The translations under genes and the position numbers were made by a program. The notes under the pieces are model-generated. The model had not been told where the DNA came from and searched no databases. It saw only the letters and a program-made list of their open reading frames with translations. 64,000 nt of DNA from Nonomuraea thailandensis (lineage in GTDB: Bacteria > Actinomycetota > Actinomycetes > Streptosporangiales > Streptosporangiaceae): contig NZ_JAMZEB010000002.1 of assembly GCF_024172165.1 (NCBI RefSeq), positions 7,275,501 through 7,339,500 of the forward strand, read 5' to 3'. Shown here one piece after another: positions 52,737 through 60,771 of the stretch (position 1 is the first letter of the stretch; the number at the start of each line of letters is the position of its first letter).

Positions 52737-53963
52737 TCACTTCCAGCCGGGCTTGGGGTTCACCACGGTCCTGGTGGTCGCCAGCTCGGGCGGCCCGACC
52801 ACCTCGACCTTGCCGCCCTGCCACTGGGCCAGCAGGAAGCTGCCCTCGGGCTCGCCGTTGTCCTTCCAGCTCAGCGGGCCGAGCAGGGTCTGCACGGTGT
52901 TCGCGTGCAGCCAGTCCCTGATCTTGTCCTGGTCGACCGCGCCGACCGCCTCCACCGCGGCCTGCAGCACCTGCGCGGCGGCGAACGCGTCGGCGGCGTC
53001 CTCGGCGGGGGCCGCGTCGTGCGCCTTCCTGTACGCGGCGACGAACTCGGCGTTCAGCGGCGTGGACGCCTTCTCGTTCCAGCTCACCGTGTAGAAGACG
53101 CCCTCGGTGCTGGTCACGCCGACGCCGTCGCTGTACTGGCTGGAGTTGCTCGGCGCGGACGTCTGGAACAGCAGCTTCGGCGAGAAGCCGAGCTGCTTGA
53201 GCGAGCGCACCAGGCCCACGCCGTCCTCGAACACCGCGCCCTGCGCCACCAGGTCGGGCTTCCTGCTGGCCAGCGTGCTGGCGACGCTCTGGAAGTTGGT
53301 GGTGTCGGCGGGGTAGACCTCGCTGTGGACGGTCCGCACGCCGAGCGCCTCCAGCTGCTCCTGCATCGACTTGATGACCGGCAGCGCGAACGGGTCGTCC
53401 TGGCTGGGGTAGGCCGCCGTCCTGGGGCGCTCGTCCTCCGGCAGCGACTTGATCCAGTTCACGAACACGTCGGCCTGGCGGGGCGCGGTGGCCGGCTGGG
53501 CGAAGAACAGGTACCGGAAACCCCGCGTGAACATGTCGGGGGCGCCGCCCGCCGGCTCCACGAACACCATGCGGTTCTTCTCCGCCACCGCGGAGGCCGG
53601 GTAGTTCAGCAGCGAGGAGAACGTGCCCAGCAGCAGGTCCACCCGGTCCTGCGTGATCAGCTTGGTGTAGTCGGCGACCACCGTGTCCTGGTTGCTGGCG
53701 TCGTCGACGATCTTCAGCTCGACCTGCCTGCCCAGGACGCCGCCCTTGGCGTTGACCATGTCGCGCCAGATCTCGTAACCGCGCTTGGCCTCGCTGCCCG
53801 GCTGCGCGAAGTCGCCGGTCAGCGGGAGCGAGACGCCGATGACGAGCGGCGCGGCCGTCTCGCCCGCCCGCGTCTCGGACGGGCGCTGCCCGCAGGCCGC
53901 CGCCAGAGCCAGGGCGGCCACCATCGCGATCGTCAGGGCCAGGCGGGCAGGTTGGGCGGTCAT
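52737..53963 (-). CDS. ABC transporter substrate-binding lipoprotein (LivJ/amide-binding type)
   Basis: A 408 aa protein with a lipoprotein signal (lipobox ALAAAC24) and a type I periplasmic-binding fold: IGVSLPLTGDFAQPGSEAKR (about residues 42-61), VELKIVDDASN, LLLGTFSSLLNYPASAVAEK. This family binds amino acids, amides, aromatic acids and similar ligands. As first gene of a seven-gene coupled operon with catabolic enzymes it sets the substrate. GGAGG precedes ATG 53963. A LacI-type palindrome (53989-54002) sits 26 bp upstream, so the operon is likely repressed by the LacI protein at 55085. Confidence 0.93.
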   Translation of the reverse strand: MTAQPARLALTIAMVAALALAAACGQRPSETRAGETAAPLVIGVSLPLTGDFAQPGSEAKRGYEIWRDMVNAKGGVLGRQVELKIVDDASNQDTVVADYTKLITQDRVDLLLGTFSSLLNYPASAVAEKNRMVFVEPAGGAPDMFTRGFRYLFFAQPATAPRQADVFVNWIKSLPEDERPRTAAYPSQDDPFALPVIKSMQEQLEALGVRTVHSEVYPADTTNFQSVASTLASRKPDLVAQGAVFEDGVGLVRSLKQLGFSPKLLFQTSAPSNSSQYSDGVGVTSTEGVFYTVSWNEKASTPLNAEFVAAYRKAHDAAPAEDAADAFAAAQVLQAAVEAVGAVDQDKIRDWLHANTVQTLLGPLSWKDNGEPEGSFLLAQWQGGKVEVVGPPELATTRTVVNPKPGWK

Positions 53964-53988
53964 GAGCCCTCCTTCGATGGGCTTCCCC

Positions 53989-54002
53989 CGCAAACGATTG
54001 CG
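53989..54002. promoter_or_regulatory. LacI-type operator before the Liv operon
   Basis: CGCAA and TTGCG arms flank ACGA, giving the GCAAxCGxTTGC core common to LacI-family operators. It lies 26 bp before the binding-protein start. The LacI gene is in the divergent operon. Confidence 0.65.
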
Positions 54003-54055
54003 CTGCCCTGGAGCATCCGTGCGGAAGCGGTTACTGTCAAGGCTCGGGTGTCCAG

Positions 54056-54071
54056 GTGCAAACGAGTGCAC
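54056..54071. promoter_or_regulatory. Second LacI-like site, on the divergent side
   Basis: GTGCA and TGCAC arms flank a 6-nt AACGAG core, and the left half (GCAAACGA) is the same as in the site at 53989. It lies just 12 bp before the start of the NMT1-like gene, covering its ribosome site region. Together the two sites could control both directions. Confidence 0.45.
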
Positions 54072-54083
54072 GCGGGAGGGGCC

Positions 54084-55088
54084 ATGAGACGTGAGCCGCT
54101 GACGGTGGGCGTCTTCAGCCCGTCCGTGCTGCTGCGCGCCGGGCGGCGGCTCGGCCTGGTCGATGCCGGGGTGCGCGAGGAGCCCGTGGCGTCCTCGCCC
54201 GCCCAGTTCGCCGCCCTCCTCGCCGGGGAACTCGACGCCGCGCTGACGAGCCCGGACAACGCCATCGCCCACCGGTACGTGCGGGGCGACCCGCTCGACG
54301 TGCGCATCGTCTCGGCCGTGGACCGCGGGCTCGGGCTGGCGCTCTACGCCCGTCCGGGCCTGGCGTCGGCGGCGGAGCTGAAGGGGCGGGTGGCGGGGGT
54401 GGACGTGCCGGACTCGGGGTTCGCGTTCGCGCTCTACGCGGCGATGGAGGCGGTGGGGCTGTCGCGCGGCGACTACCGTACGGTCGCGCTCGGGGCCACG
54501 CCGCGCCGGCTTGAGGCGCTGCTGGGCGGCGGCTGCGCGGCCACCATGCTGAACGCCGGCTCCGACCTGCGCGCCGAGGACGCGGGGGCGGTGCGGCTGG
54601 CGGGGGTGCCGCGACCGTACCTGGGGACCGTGCTGTGCGCGCTGGGCACCTCCCTGGACGGCCCGCGCGGCGTCACCCACGGCGGCGCCCCGGACGGCAC
54701 GCACGGCATCACCCACGGCGTCACCCACGGCGGCGCCCCGGGCGGCGTGTGGGCGCTCGCGGCGGGGCTGCGTGAGACCGCGCGGGTGATCCTGGCCGGT
54801 GACGCCGACGACGTCGTCGCCGAGGAGGCCGCGGCGGCCCTGCGCCTGCCGCCCGGCACCGCGCTGCGCTACCTGGGGCGGCTGAAGGACCCCGACGAGG
54901 GGCTGGTGGCGGACGGCCGCGCCGATGCGGCGTCGCTGTCCACGGTGCTCGGCCTCCGCCGCCGCCACGGCACCGCCCCCGACCCCGACCACGACCAGGA
55001 CCACGACCACGACCACGACCTGATCATCAGAAGCCTGCTCGCCGGTGGCCCGCCGGACGGCGGCCCGCTCGACCGGGGTGGCCGATGA
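54084..55088 (+). CDS. Cytoplasmic NMT1/THI5-like solute-binding protein
   Basis: A 334 aa protein with a periplasmic-binding type II fold: LTVGVFSPSVLLRAGRRLGL (residues 6-25), SPDNAIAHRYVRGD, SGFAFALYAAMEAVGLSRGD (about 111-130). It lacks any signal peptide or lipobox, so it probably stays inside the cell and may sense the substrate or bind an intermediate. It has short Gly/Thr/His repeats (about residues 195-218) and an Asp/His-rich tail segment (DQDHDHDHD). GGGAGGGG precedes ATG 54084. The stop overlaps the LacI start, so both are made together. The role is inferred. Confidence 0.7.
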   Translation: MRREPLTVGVFSPSVLLRAGRRLGLVDAGVREEPVASSPAQFAALLAGELDAALTSPDNAIAHRYVRGDPLDVRIVSAVDRGLGLALYARPGLASAAELKGRVAGVDVPDSGFAFALYAAMEAVGLSRGDYRTVALGATPRRLEALLGGGCAATMLNAGSDLRAEDAGAVRLAGVPRPYLGTVLCALGTSLDGPRGVTHGGAPDGTHGITHGVTHGGAPGGVWALAAGLRETARVILAGDADDVVAEEAAAALRLPPGTALRYLGRLKDPDEGLVADGRADAASLSTVLGLRRRHGTAPDPDHDQDHDHDHDLIIRSLLAGGPPDGGPLDRGGR

Positions 55089-56119
55089 CCCACCCGGACC
55101 CGCCGCCCGCCCCCACCCTGCGCGACGTCGCCGAGGCCGCCGGCGTCCACGCCGCCACGGCCTCGCGCGCGCTCAACCCGAAGACCCGCCAGCAGATCAG
55201 CGCCGAGACCGCCCGCCGTGTCATGCGGGCCGCGCAGGCGCTCGGCTACCAGCCCAACTCGGTGGCCCGCAGCCTCAAGACCTCCCGCACGGGCACGGTC
55301 GGCCTGGTGATCCCCGACCTCACGAACCCGCTGTTCCCCCCGATCGTGCGCGGCGTGGAGAGCGTGCTGGAGTCCGGCGGCTACCACGTCTGGATCGTCA
55401 ACACCGACAACGACGCCGAACGCGAGCACGCGAAGATCGAGTCGCTCCGCGCCCGCCAGGTCGAGGGCCTGATCATCGCCACCGCCCGCCTGGAGCACCC
55501 CTTGCTGCGGCGGCTCCACGAGCAGGGCGTCCGCATGGTGCTGATCAACCGCCAGGTCGAGCACCTGAGCCTCCCCGCCGTGACCGGCGACGACGCCACC
55601 GGCGTGGCCGCCGCCGTACGCCATCTCGCGGGCCTCGGCCACACCAGGATCGCCCACCTGTCCGGCCCCCTCAGCACCTCGACCGGCAGGGTACGCGCGC
55701 AGGCGTTCCGGCACGCCGTGCGCGACCTCGGCCTGCCCGGCGACCTGGTGGTGGAGTGCGCCCACTGGAGCGAGAGCGACGGGGCCGCCGCGCTGCGCGC
55801 GCTGCTGACGCGGGACGCGGCGTTCACGGCCGTCGTGGCGGGCAACGACCTCATCGCGCTCGGCTGCTACGACGTCTTCGCCGAGCGCGGCCTGTCCTGC
55901 CCGGGCGACGTGAGCGTGATCGGCTTCAACGACATGCCGTTCCTGGACAAGCTGCGCCCGCCGCTGACCACGGTCGCGGTGCCGCATCACGAGCTGGGCG
56001 CGGAGGCGGCCCGGATGCTGCTGGACTGCCTCGGCGACCCGGGCCGCCCGGCGCGCACGCTGCTGCTCCCGGTGTCCCTGGTCGTGCGCGGCTCCACGGC
56101 CCCGCCAGGAGCTGGTTGA
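55085..56119 (+). CDS. LacI-family regulator of the Liv/catabolic operon
   Basis: A 344 aa protein. The helix-turn-helix is TLRDVAEAAGVHAATASRAL (about residues 11-30), hinge region LNPKTRQQISAETARR, followed by a full sensor domain (VGLVIPDLTNPLFPPIVRGV at about 72-91, VAGNDLIALGCYDVF, VIGFNDMPFLD). It is divergent from the binding-protein operon, and two CG-centred palindromes in the shared spacer (53989-54002 and 54056-54071) fit its family. Likely it represses uptake until the substrate or a product binds. LacI control of a Liv-type importer is less common than GntR or IclR. Confidence 0.93.
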   Translation: MTHPDPPPAPTLRDVAEAAGVHAATASRALNPKTRQQISAETARRVMRAAQALGYQPNSVARSLKTSRTGTVGLVIPDLTNPLFPPIVRGVESVLESGGYHVWIVNTDNDAEREHAKIESLRARQVEGLIIATARLEHPLLRRLHEQGVRMVLINRQVEHLSLPAVTGDDATGVAAAVRHLAGLGHTRIAHLSGPLSTSTGRVRAQAFRHAVRDLGLPGDLVVECAHWSESDGAAALRALLTRDAAFTAVVAGNDLIALGCYDVFAERGLSCPGDVSVIGFNDMPFLDKLRPPLTTVAVPHHELGAEAARMLLDCLGDPGRPARTLLLPVSLVVRGSTAPPGAG

Positions 56120-56188
56120 TCTTCCGCGTGGCGCGGCACCTTTTTGATCACTCTCCGTTACCTTGCCAGGTGAATGGGGGGATCCGCA

Positions 56189-57613
56189 GTGAATGGTTCG
56201 TATCGGGGTTTGTCCCGCCGGTCGTTCGTGACCGGCATGTTCGCCGCGCTGGGGAGCGCGGTCCCGGTGGCGGCGGGCGCCGCGACCGGGAAGCCGCATC
56301 GGGGCACGGTCCTGCGGGCCAAGCCCGCGCAGGTCTCGATCGGCCCGCGCACCGTCACCACCTGGACCTACGACGGGCGGCTCCCCGGCCCGCGCATCGA
56401 GGCCACGGCCGGCGGCCTGGTCCGCGCCAAGCTGGTCAACGGCCTGCCCGCGGACACCACCGTGCACTGGCACGGCATCAGGCTCGACGCCCGCATGGAC
56501 GGCGCCCCCGGCTACACGCAGAAGGCGGTGCCGCCGGGCGGGACGTTCGACTACGTGTTCACCGTCCCCGATCCGGGCACGTACTTCTACCACTCGCACG
56601 TCGGCATGCAGAACGACCGCGGCCTGTACGGCACGCTGATCGTGGCCGACCCGCACGAGCCGCTCGGCTACGACGAGGAGTTCACGGTCGTGCTGGACGA
56701 CTGGGTGGACGGCGTGGGCGGCACCCCGGACGAGGCGCTGCGGCGGCTGAACGCCAGCACCGCCCACGACGACACCCTGCGCAGCACCCTGCTCGGCGGC
56801 GTCGTGGGCGAGCTGCGCCATCCGTACCATCTGATCAACGGCCGGGCGGCGGAGACGCCGGAGGTGTTCGTCAGCAAGCCGGGGCGGCTCGTCAGGTTCC
56901 GGGTGATCAACGCGGCGGCCGACACCGCGTTCCGGGTGGCGCTGGGCGGCCACCGCATGGCCGTGACGCACACCGACGGGTTCCCGTGCGCGCCGGTCAC
57001 CGTGGACACGTTCCTCATCGGCATGGGCGAGCGCTACGACTTCCTCGTCCGGCTCGGCGACGGGGCCTTCCCGCTGGTGGCGGAGGCGGAGGGGAAGCGG
57101 GCGCGGGCGTTCGCGATCGTGAGCACCTCGCACCGCGCGCCGGCCCCCCGCAGCGACGTGCGGCTGCGCGAGCTGACCCAGCGCATGCTGAGGTACGCCG
57201 ACCTCAGGTCCCGGCAGGCGGACCTGCTCCCGCGCCCGTCGAGGAGCGTCACCGTGACGCTCGGCATGCGCCCGTCAGGCAACGAGTGGACGCTCAACGA
57301 CCGCCTGGCCGCCGACCCGATGCGGCTGCGCGTGGAGCGCGGCGAGACGATCAGGATCGTGCTCGACAACCAGTCGCCCATGTGGCACCCGATGCACCTG
57401 CACGGCCACACCTTCCAGGTGCGGACGTCGTCGGGCCCGCAGGGGCCGCGCAAGGACACCGTGAACATCCTGCCGCGCGAGCGCCTGAACATCGACGTGC
57501 ACGCCGACAACCCCGGCGAGTGGATGTTCCACTGCCACAACCTCTACCACCAGGAGCAGGGCATGATGGGCACGCTCGGCTACGGCCCCGAGACGCGGAA
57601 GATGAAGCACTGA
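56189..57613 (+). CDS. Tat-exported multicopper oxidase
   Basis: A 474 aa protein. The signal peptide has a twin-arginine motif (LSRRSFVTG, about residues 8-16). Copper ligands are complete: HWHG, HSH, HPMHLHGH near residue 395 and HCHNLYHQEQGMM near residue 450, giving type 1, 2 and 3 coppers. The Met after the last motif (QEQGMM) suggests a type 1 ligand of bacterial laccase or CopA/CueO type. It oxidises phenols, metals or similar donors with oxygen outside the cell. I chose GTG 56189 with GGGGGG upstream; ATG 56174 adds five residues. It stands alone, convergent with formamidase. Confidence 0.92.
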   Translation: MNGSYRGLSRRSFVTGMFAALGSAVPVAAGAATGKPHRGTVLRAKPAQVSIGPRTVTTWTYDGRLPGPRIEATAGGLVRAKLVNGLPADTTVHWHGIRLDARMDGAPGYTQKAVPPGGTFDYVFTVPDPGTYFYHSHVGMQNDRGLYGTLIVADPHEPLGYDEEFTVVLDDWVDGVGGTPDEALRRLNASTAHDDTLRSTLLGGVVGELRHPYHLINGRAAETPEVFVSKPGRLVRFRVINAAADTAFRVALGGHRMAVTHTDGFPCAPVTVDTFLIGMGERYDFLVRLGDGAFPLVAEAEGKRARAFAIVSTSHRAPAPRSDVRLRELTQRMLRYADLRSRQADLLPRPSRSVTVTLGMRPSGNEWTLNDRLAADPMRLRVERGETIRIVLDNQSPMWHPMHLHGHTFQVRTSSGPQGPRKDTVNILPRERLNIDVHADNPGEWMFHCHNLYHQEQGMMGTLGYGPETRKMKH

Positions 57614-57614
57614 G

Positions 57615-58862
57615 TCAGGTGCTCACCGCGCACGACCCCCGGTCGGCGCGGCGCGGCCCCTCCGCGGTGGGCCGGATGTCGAAGTCGAAGATGGCGGTGG
57701 GCAGATAGAGCGTGCAGCAGGCGTTCGGGATGTCCACCACGCCGCTCAGCCGCCCCTCGACCGGGGCGGCGCTGATCAGCAGGTACGCCTGCTCGCCGCT
57801 GTAGCCGAACTTCTTGAGGTACTCGATCGCGTTCAGGCACGCGTTGCGGTAGGCGACGGTGGCGTCGTTGTAGAGGTTCGTGTCGGTGCCGTGGTCCACC
57901 GAGATGCCGATGAACGACAGGAACTCGGTGTAGCGCGGCTCGACGTTGCCCGGCATGAAGATCGGGTTGGTGGTGACGCCGTACTTCTCCATGCCGCCCT
58001 TGATGAGGTCCACGTGGAAGTCCACGAACCCGCCCATCTCGATCGCGCCGCAGAAGCTGATCTCGCCGTCGCCCTGGCTGAAGTGCAGGTCGCCGCCTGA
58101 CAGCAGGGCGCCGGGCACGTGCACGGGGTAGAAGACGCGGGCGCCGCGGGTGAAGTTCTTGATGTCGTGGTTGCCGCCGTTCTCCCTGGCGGGGACCGTG
58201 CGCGCGCCCTCCCGGCCGACCCGCTCCAGCTCTGGGCCCTTCAGCGTGCCGGCCAGCACGCCCTGCTGCAGCGGCGGCAGCGCGAGCGGCGGCACCCGGC
58301 CGGGGTCGGTGTCGATGAGCGCCTGCTCCCTGGCGTTCCAGCGGGCGAGCAGGCCGGCGGAGGGCGCGGTGCCGAACAGGCCGGGGTGGGTGATGCCGGT
58401 GAAGCGCACGCCCGGGATGTGGCGGGAGGTGGCCTGCTGGCCGTGGAAGTCCCAGACCGCCTTGTACGCCTGCGGGAAGTGGTCGGTCAGGAACCCGCCG
58501 CCGTTCTCCCTGGCGAAGATCCCCGTGTATCCCCATCCCTCGCCGGGCGCGGCGCCGGCGGACTGCGGCACGGGGCCGAGGTCGAGGATGTCGAGGACGA
58601 GCAGGTCGCCCGGCTCCGCGCCCTCCACCGCGATGGGGCCGCTGAGCATGTGGCAGACCGACAGGTCCACGTCGCGCACGTCGTTCGCGGAGTCGTTGTC
58701 GCCGATCTGCCCGTCGGTCCACTCCCTGCACTCGACGCGGAACTCCGACCCGGGCCGCACGCTCGCGGCGGCCGGGATGTCGGGATGCCAGCGGTTGTGC
58801 CCGGGGACCAACTGGGCGGCCATGGACAGGGTCTGGTCGACGCTGAAGACGACTTCCGGCAT
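57615..58862 (-). CDS. fmdA: Formamidase / acetamidase (FmdA family)
   Basis: A 415 aa cytoplasmic amidase of the FmdA/AmdA family, normal length. Characteristic pieces are VSVDQTL-like FSVDQTLSMAAQLVPGHNRW (about residues 6-25), GDNDSANDVRDVDL, HTP-like FTGITHPGLFGTA, and GGDLHFSQGDGEISFCGAIE (about 261-280), which line the active site. It hydrolyses formamide or short aliphatic amides to ammonia and the acid. It follows the FmdB-type gene by 21 bp on the same strand. The stop is only one base from the convergent multicopper oxidase stop, with no terminator between. Confidence 0.93.
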   Translation of the reverse strand: MPEVVFSVDQTLSMAAQLVPGHNRWHPDIPAAASVRPGSEFRVECREWTDGQIGDNDSANDVRDVDLSVCHMLSGPIAVEGAEPGDLLVLDILDLGPVPQSAGAAPGEGWGYTGIFARENGGGFLTDHFPQAYKAVWDFHGQQATSRHIPGVRFTGITHPGLFGTAPSAGLLARWNAREQALIDTDPGRVPPLALPPLQQGVLAGTLKGPELERVGREGARTVPARENGGNHDIKNFTRGARVFYPVHVPGALLSGGDLHFSQGDGEISFCGAIEMGGFVDFHVDLIKGGMEKYGVTTNPIFMPGNVEPRYTEFLSFIGISVDHGTDTNLYNDATVAYRNACLNAIEYLKKFGYSGEQAYLLISAAPVEGRLSGVVDIPNACCTLYLPTAIFDFDIRPTAEGPRRADRGSCAVST

Positions 58863-58883
58863 GGGACGGCCCTCCTTGGGGCG

Positions 58884-59165
58884 TCAAGGGCGGGGCAGGC
58901 CCGCCCAGCGGGGGTCCGGCGGTGGCGCGGGCCGGCTGCGGGCAGCGGGAACGTGCCGCACCACCTGTGGTTCGTGGGCGGCGGCCTCCTGCGCCTGCCG
59001 GGCGCGGCCCTCGGCGGCGGGGGTGCGGGCCAGGAGCGGTGGCGTGTACCGGCGGGGGGCCGGCGCTCCGCAGGCGGCGCACGGCTCGGCGGGCCCGGCC
59101 GTGCCGATCGGCCTGCGCACCTCGAACGGGCCGCAGTCCGCGCAGTGGTAGGCGTACGTCGCCAC
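58884..59165 (-). CDS. fmdB: FmdB-type zinc-ribbon protein
   Basis: A 93 aa protein. The N-terminus ATYAYHCADCGPFEV and CAACG (about residues 2-16 and 32-36) form the two CxxC knuckles of an FmdB zinc ribbon; the rest is Pro/Ala/Arg-rich and disordered. FmdB is thought to regulate or assist formamidase, and it precedes fmdA here as in known systems. The start is GTG 59165, with GGAGG upstream at a wide distance. Divergent from TetR (125 bp), sharing a promoter region with a palindrome. Confidence 0.88.
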   Translation of the reverse strand: MATYAYHCADCGPFEVRRPIGTAGPAEPCAACGAPAPRRYTPPLLARTPAAEGRARQAQEAAAHEPQVVRHVPAARSRPAPPPDPRWAGLPRP

Positions 59166-59247
59166 GAGGCCGTCACCTCCGCGGGGTCGTACAAGGAATC
59201 TAGTGCGCAGGAGGTTCCGGTCAAGACCGCGTCCGATGTACGCATAC

Positions 59248-59264
59248 AGCGCACGCTGTGCGCT
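59248..59264. promoter_or_regulatory. TetR-type operator between fmdB and the TetR gene
   Basis: AGCGCAC (59248-59254) and GTGCGCT (59258-59264) are perfect inverted 7-mers with a 3-nt spacer. It is 25 bp before the TetR start and about 83 bp from the fmdB start, in line with autorepression and control of the formamidase genes. Confidence 0.6.
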
Positions 59265-59289
59265 AAGCTGGGCGAAGAAAGGAGCCCTC

Positions 59290-60006
59290 ATGGCCGAAGA
59301 CGACAAGCAGATCCCCTCGGTGTGGGCCCGCCCGCGCAAGGAGCGCCAGCAGCCGCTGCTCACCCGCGAGAGCATCGTGGCAGAAGCGGTGCGCCTGCTC
59401 GACGAGGAGGGCGCCGACAACCTCAGCATGCGCCGCCTGGGCAGCCGGCTCGGCGCCGGGGCCACCTCGCTCTACCGCCACGTGGCCAACAAGGACGAGC
59501 TGCTGGAGCTGGCGCTCGACGCGGTCTACGGCGAGCTGCCGCTGCCCGACACCGGCGAGTGGCGGGCGACGATGACCGAGGTGGGCCGCGGCCTGCGCGC
59601 GACGATCCTGCGCCACCCGTGGCTGGCCGCCAAGCTCGGCGAGGCGGGGCTGGCCTATCTCGGGCCCAACGTGCTGCGGCAGAGCGAGTTCATGCTCGGC
59701 GTCATGGAGGACGCCGGGTTCCCGCCGGCCGAGGCCGACCAGGCGGTGACCACGGTCACGGCGTACGTGGTGGGGGTCTCGACCAGCGAGGCCGCCTGGC
59801 TGTCCATGGTCGCGCGCAGCGGGCAGAGCGAGCAGGAGTGGACCGAGAGGCTGTGGCCCGCGGCCGAGCGGGCGGTCCAGGACTACCCGCGCCTGCGTGC
59901 CCGCTACGCCGCGCAGCAGGGCGCCGACACCTCCGGCAGCAACGAGGACACCTTCGAGTACGGGCTCCAGCGCGTCCTCGACGGCCTCCAGACCCGGCTC
60001 GGCTGA
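59290..60006 (+). CDS. TetR-family regulator
   Basis: A 238 aa protein. The TetR helix-turn-helix spans about residues 24-70 (LTRESIVAEAVRLLDEEGAD, RLGSRLGAGATSLYRHVANK). The C-terminal domain follows the TetR class-C layout (LRATILRHPWLAAKLGEAGL, EFMLGVMEDAGFPPAEADQA). ATG 59290 follows AAAGGAG. It is divergent from fmdB, and the palindrome between them is a likely operator, so it may control formamide metabolism; the ligand is unknown. Its end lies 3 bp from a convergent GPP34 gene. Confidence 0.92.
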   Translation: MAEDDKQIPSVWARPRKERQQPLLTRESIVAEAVRLLDEEGADNLSMRRLGSRLGAGATSLYRHVANKDELLELALDAVYGELPLPDTGEWRATMTEVGRGLRATILRHPWLAAKLGEAGLAYLGPNVLRQSEFMLGVMEDAGFPPAEADQAVTTVTAYVVGVSTSEAAWLSMVARSGQSEQEWTERLWPAAERAVQDYPRLRARYAAQQGADTSGSNEDTFEYGLQRVLDGLQTRLG

Positions 60007-60009
60007 GCG

Positions 60010-60654
60010 TCAGCCGGCCAGGCCGCCGCCCGTGGCCAGCTTGCCGACGCTCTCGCCGGCGGCCTGCTTGAACGCCGCCGCGACCAGGCCGCCCAGCCGG
60101 TCGCGGGCGGCCAGCTCGGCCGCCCGCCGGCGGTCCGCCTTCGGCAGCGCCTTGGCGACGAGCCGCGCGGCGTGCGCCAGCGAGACGAGCGCCACCGTGC
60201 GTCGGTCGGGCTCGGCCGCCCCCGGCTCCAGCGCGGCGAGCACGCGCCGGCGTACCGACTCGCGGGCCGCCGGGTCGGCCTCGGGGAACACCTCCTCCTT
60301 GAACACCTTCAGGTACGTCCGGACCTCGGCGGTGACCGCGCCGCGGCGGGCGAGCCGCTCCAGCAGGCGCGCCCGCCTCTCGGGCGTGTACATGGCGGGC
60401 CACCACTCCTCGAACGCGGGCGGCTGCTCGCGCATCGAGAGCCGGTCGAGAGCGGGGTCGAGCTCGGCGTCACCGGCGGGAGCGGGATCCGTCACGACGA
60501 TCCGCCCGTCCCGCAACTCGATCCTGGCCATGATCATCAGCTCGGCGAGCACGCCCGCGCTGAGCGTGTAGTCAAGCAGCTCCAGGTTGACCAGCGGCTT
60601 GCCCTTCGGCGTGTAGCCGAGCAGCAGAAGTTCTTCGGCGATGAGCAGGTCCAT
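60010..60654 (-). CDS. GPP34 (GOLPH3-like) family protein
   Basis: A 214 aa protein with the GPP34 start MDLLIAEELLLLGYTPKGKP (residues 1-20) and the helical fold with LLDYTLSAGVLAELMIMARI. Eukaryotic GOLPH3 binds PI4P at the Golgi; actinobacterial members are cytoplasmic or membrane-peripheral, and their role is unknown though common in Streptomyces. The C-terminus (AAAFKQAAGESVGKLATGGG) is low complexity. GGAGG precedes ATG 60654. A second, shorter member lies 1.5 kb downstream on the other strand. Confidence 0.9.
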   Translation of the reverse strand: MDLLIAEELLLLGYTPKGKPLVNLELLDYTLSAGVLAELMIMARIELRDGRIVVTDPAPAGDAELDPALDRLSMREQPPAFEEWWPAMYTPERRARLLERLARRGAVTAEVRTYLKVFKEEVFPEADPAARESVRRRVLAALEPGAAEPDRRTVALVSLAHAARLVAKALPKADRRRAAELAARDRLGGLVAAAFKQAAGESVGKLATGGGLAG

Positions 60655-60771
60655 GCCCTCCAGACTGGCGCATCGGCACGCCCGCGGCGCTCTTGCGAGG
60701 CGGCCCCGGGCTGCGAAAGGATCTCGGGATCGAACCCCCCGCCCCTTGCATGACGACTGGAGAGGCCTGTC

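Noticed and set aside
55045..57708. 887 aa forward frame across the LacI and multicopper oxidase genes
   Set aside because: It is an out-of-frame shadow of both genes. Each true gene has complete motifs in its own frame.
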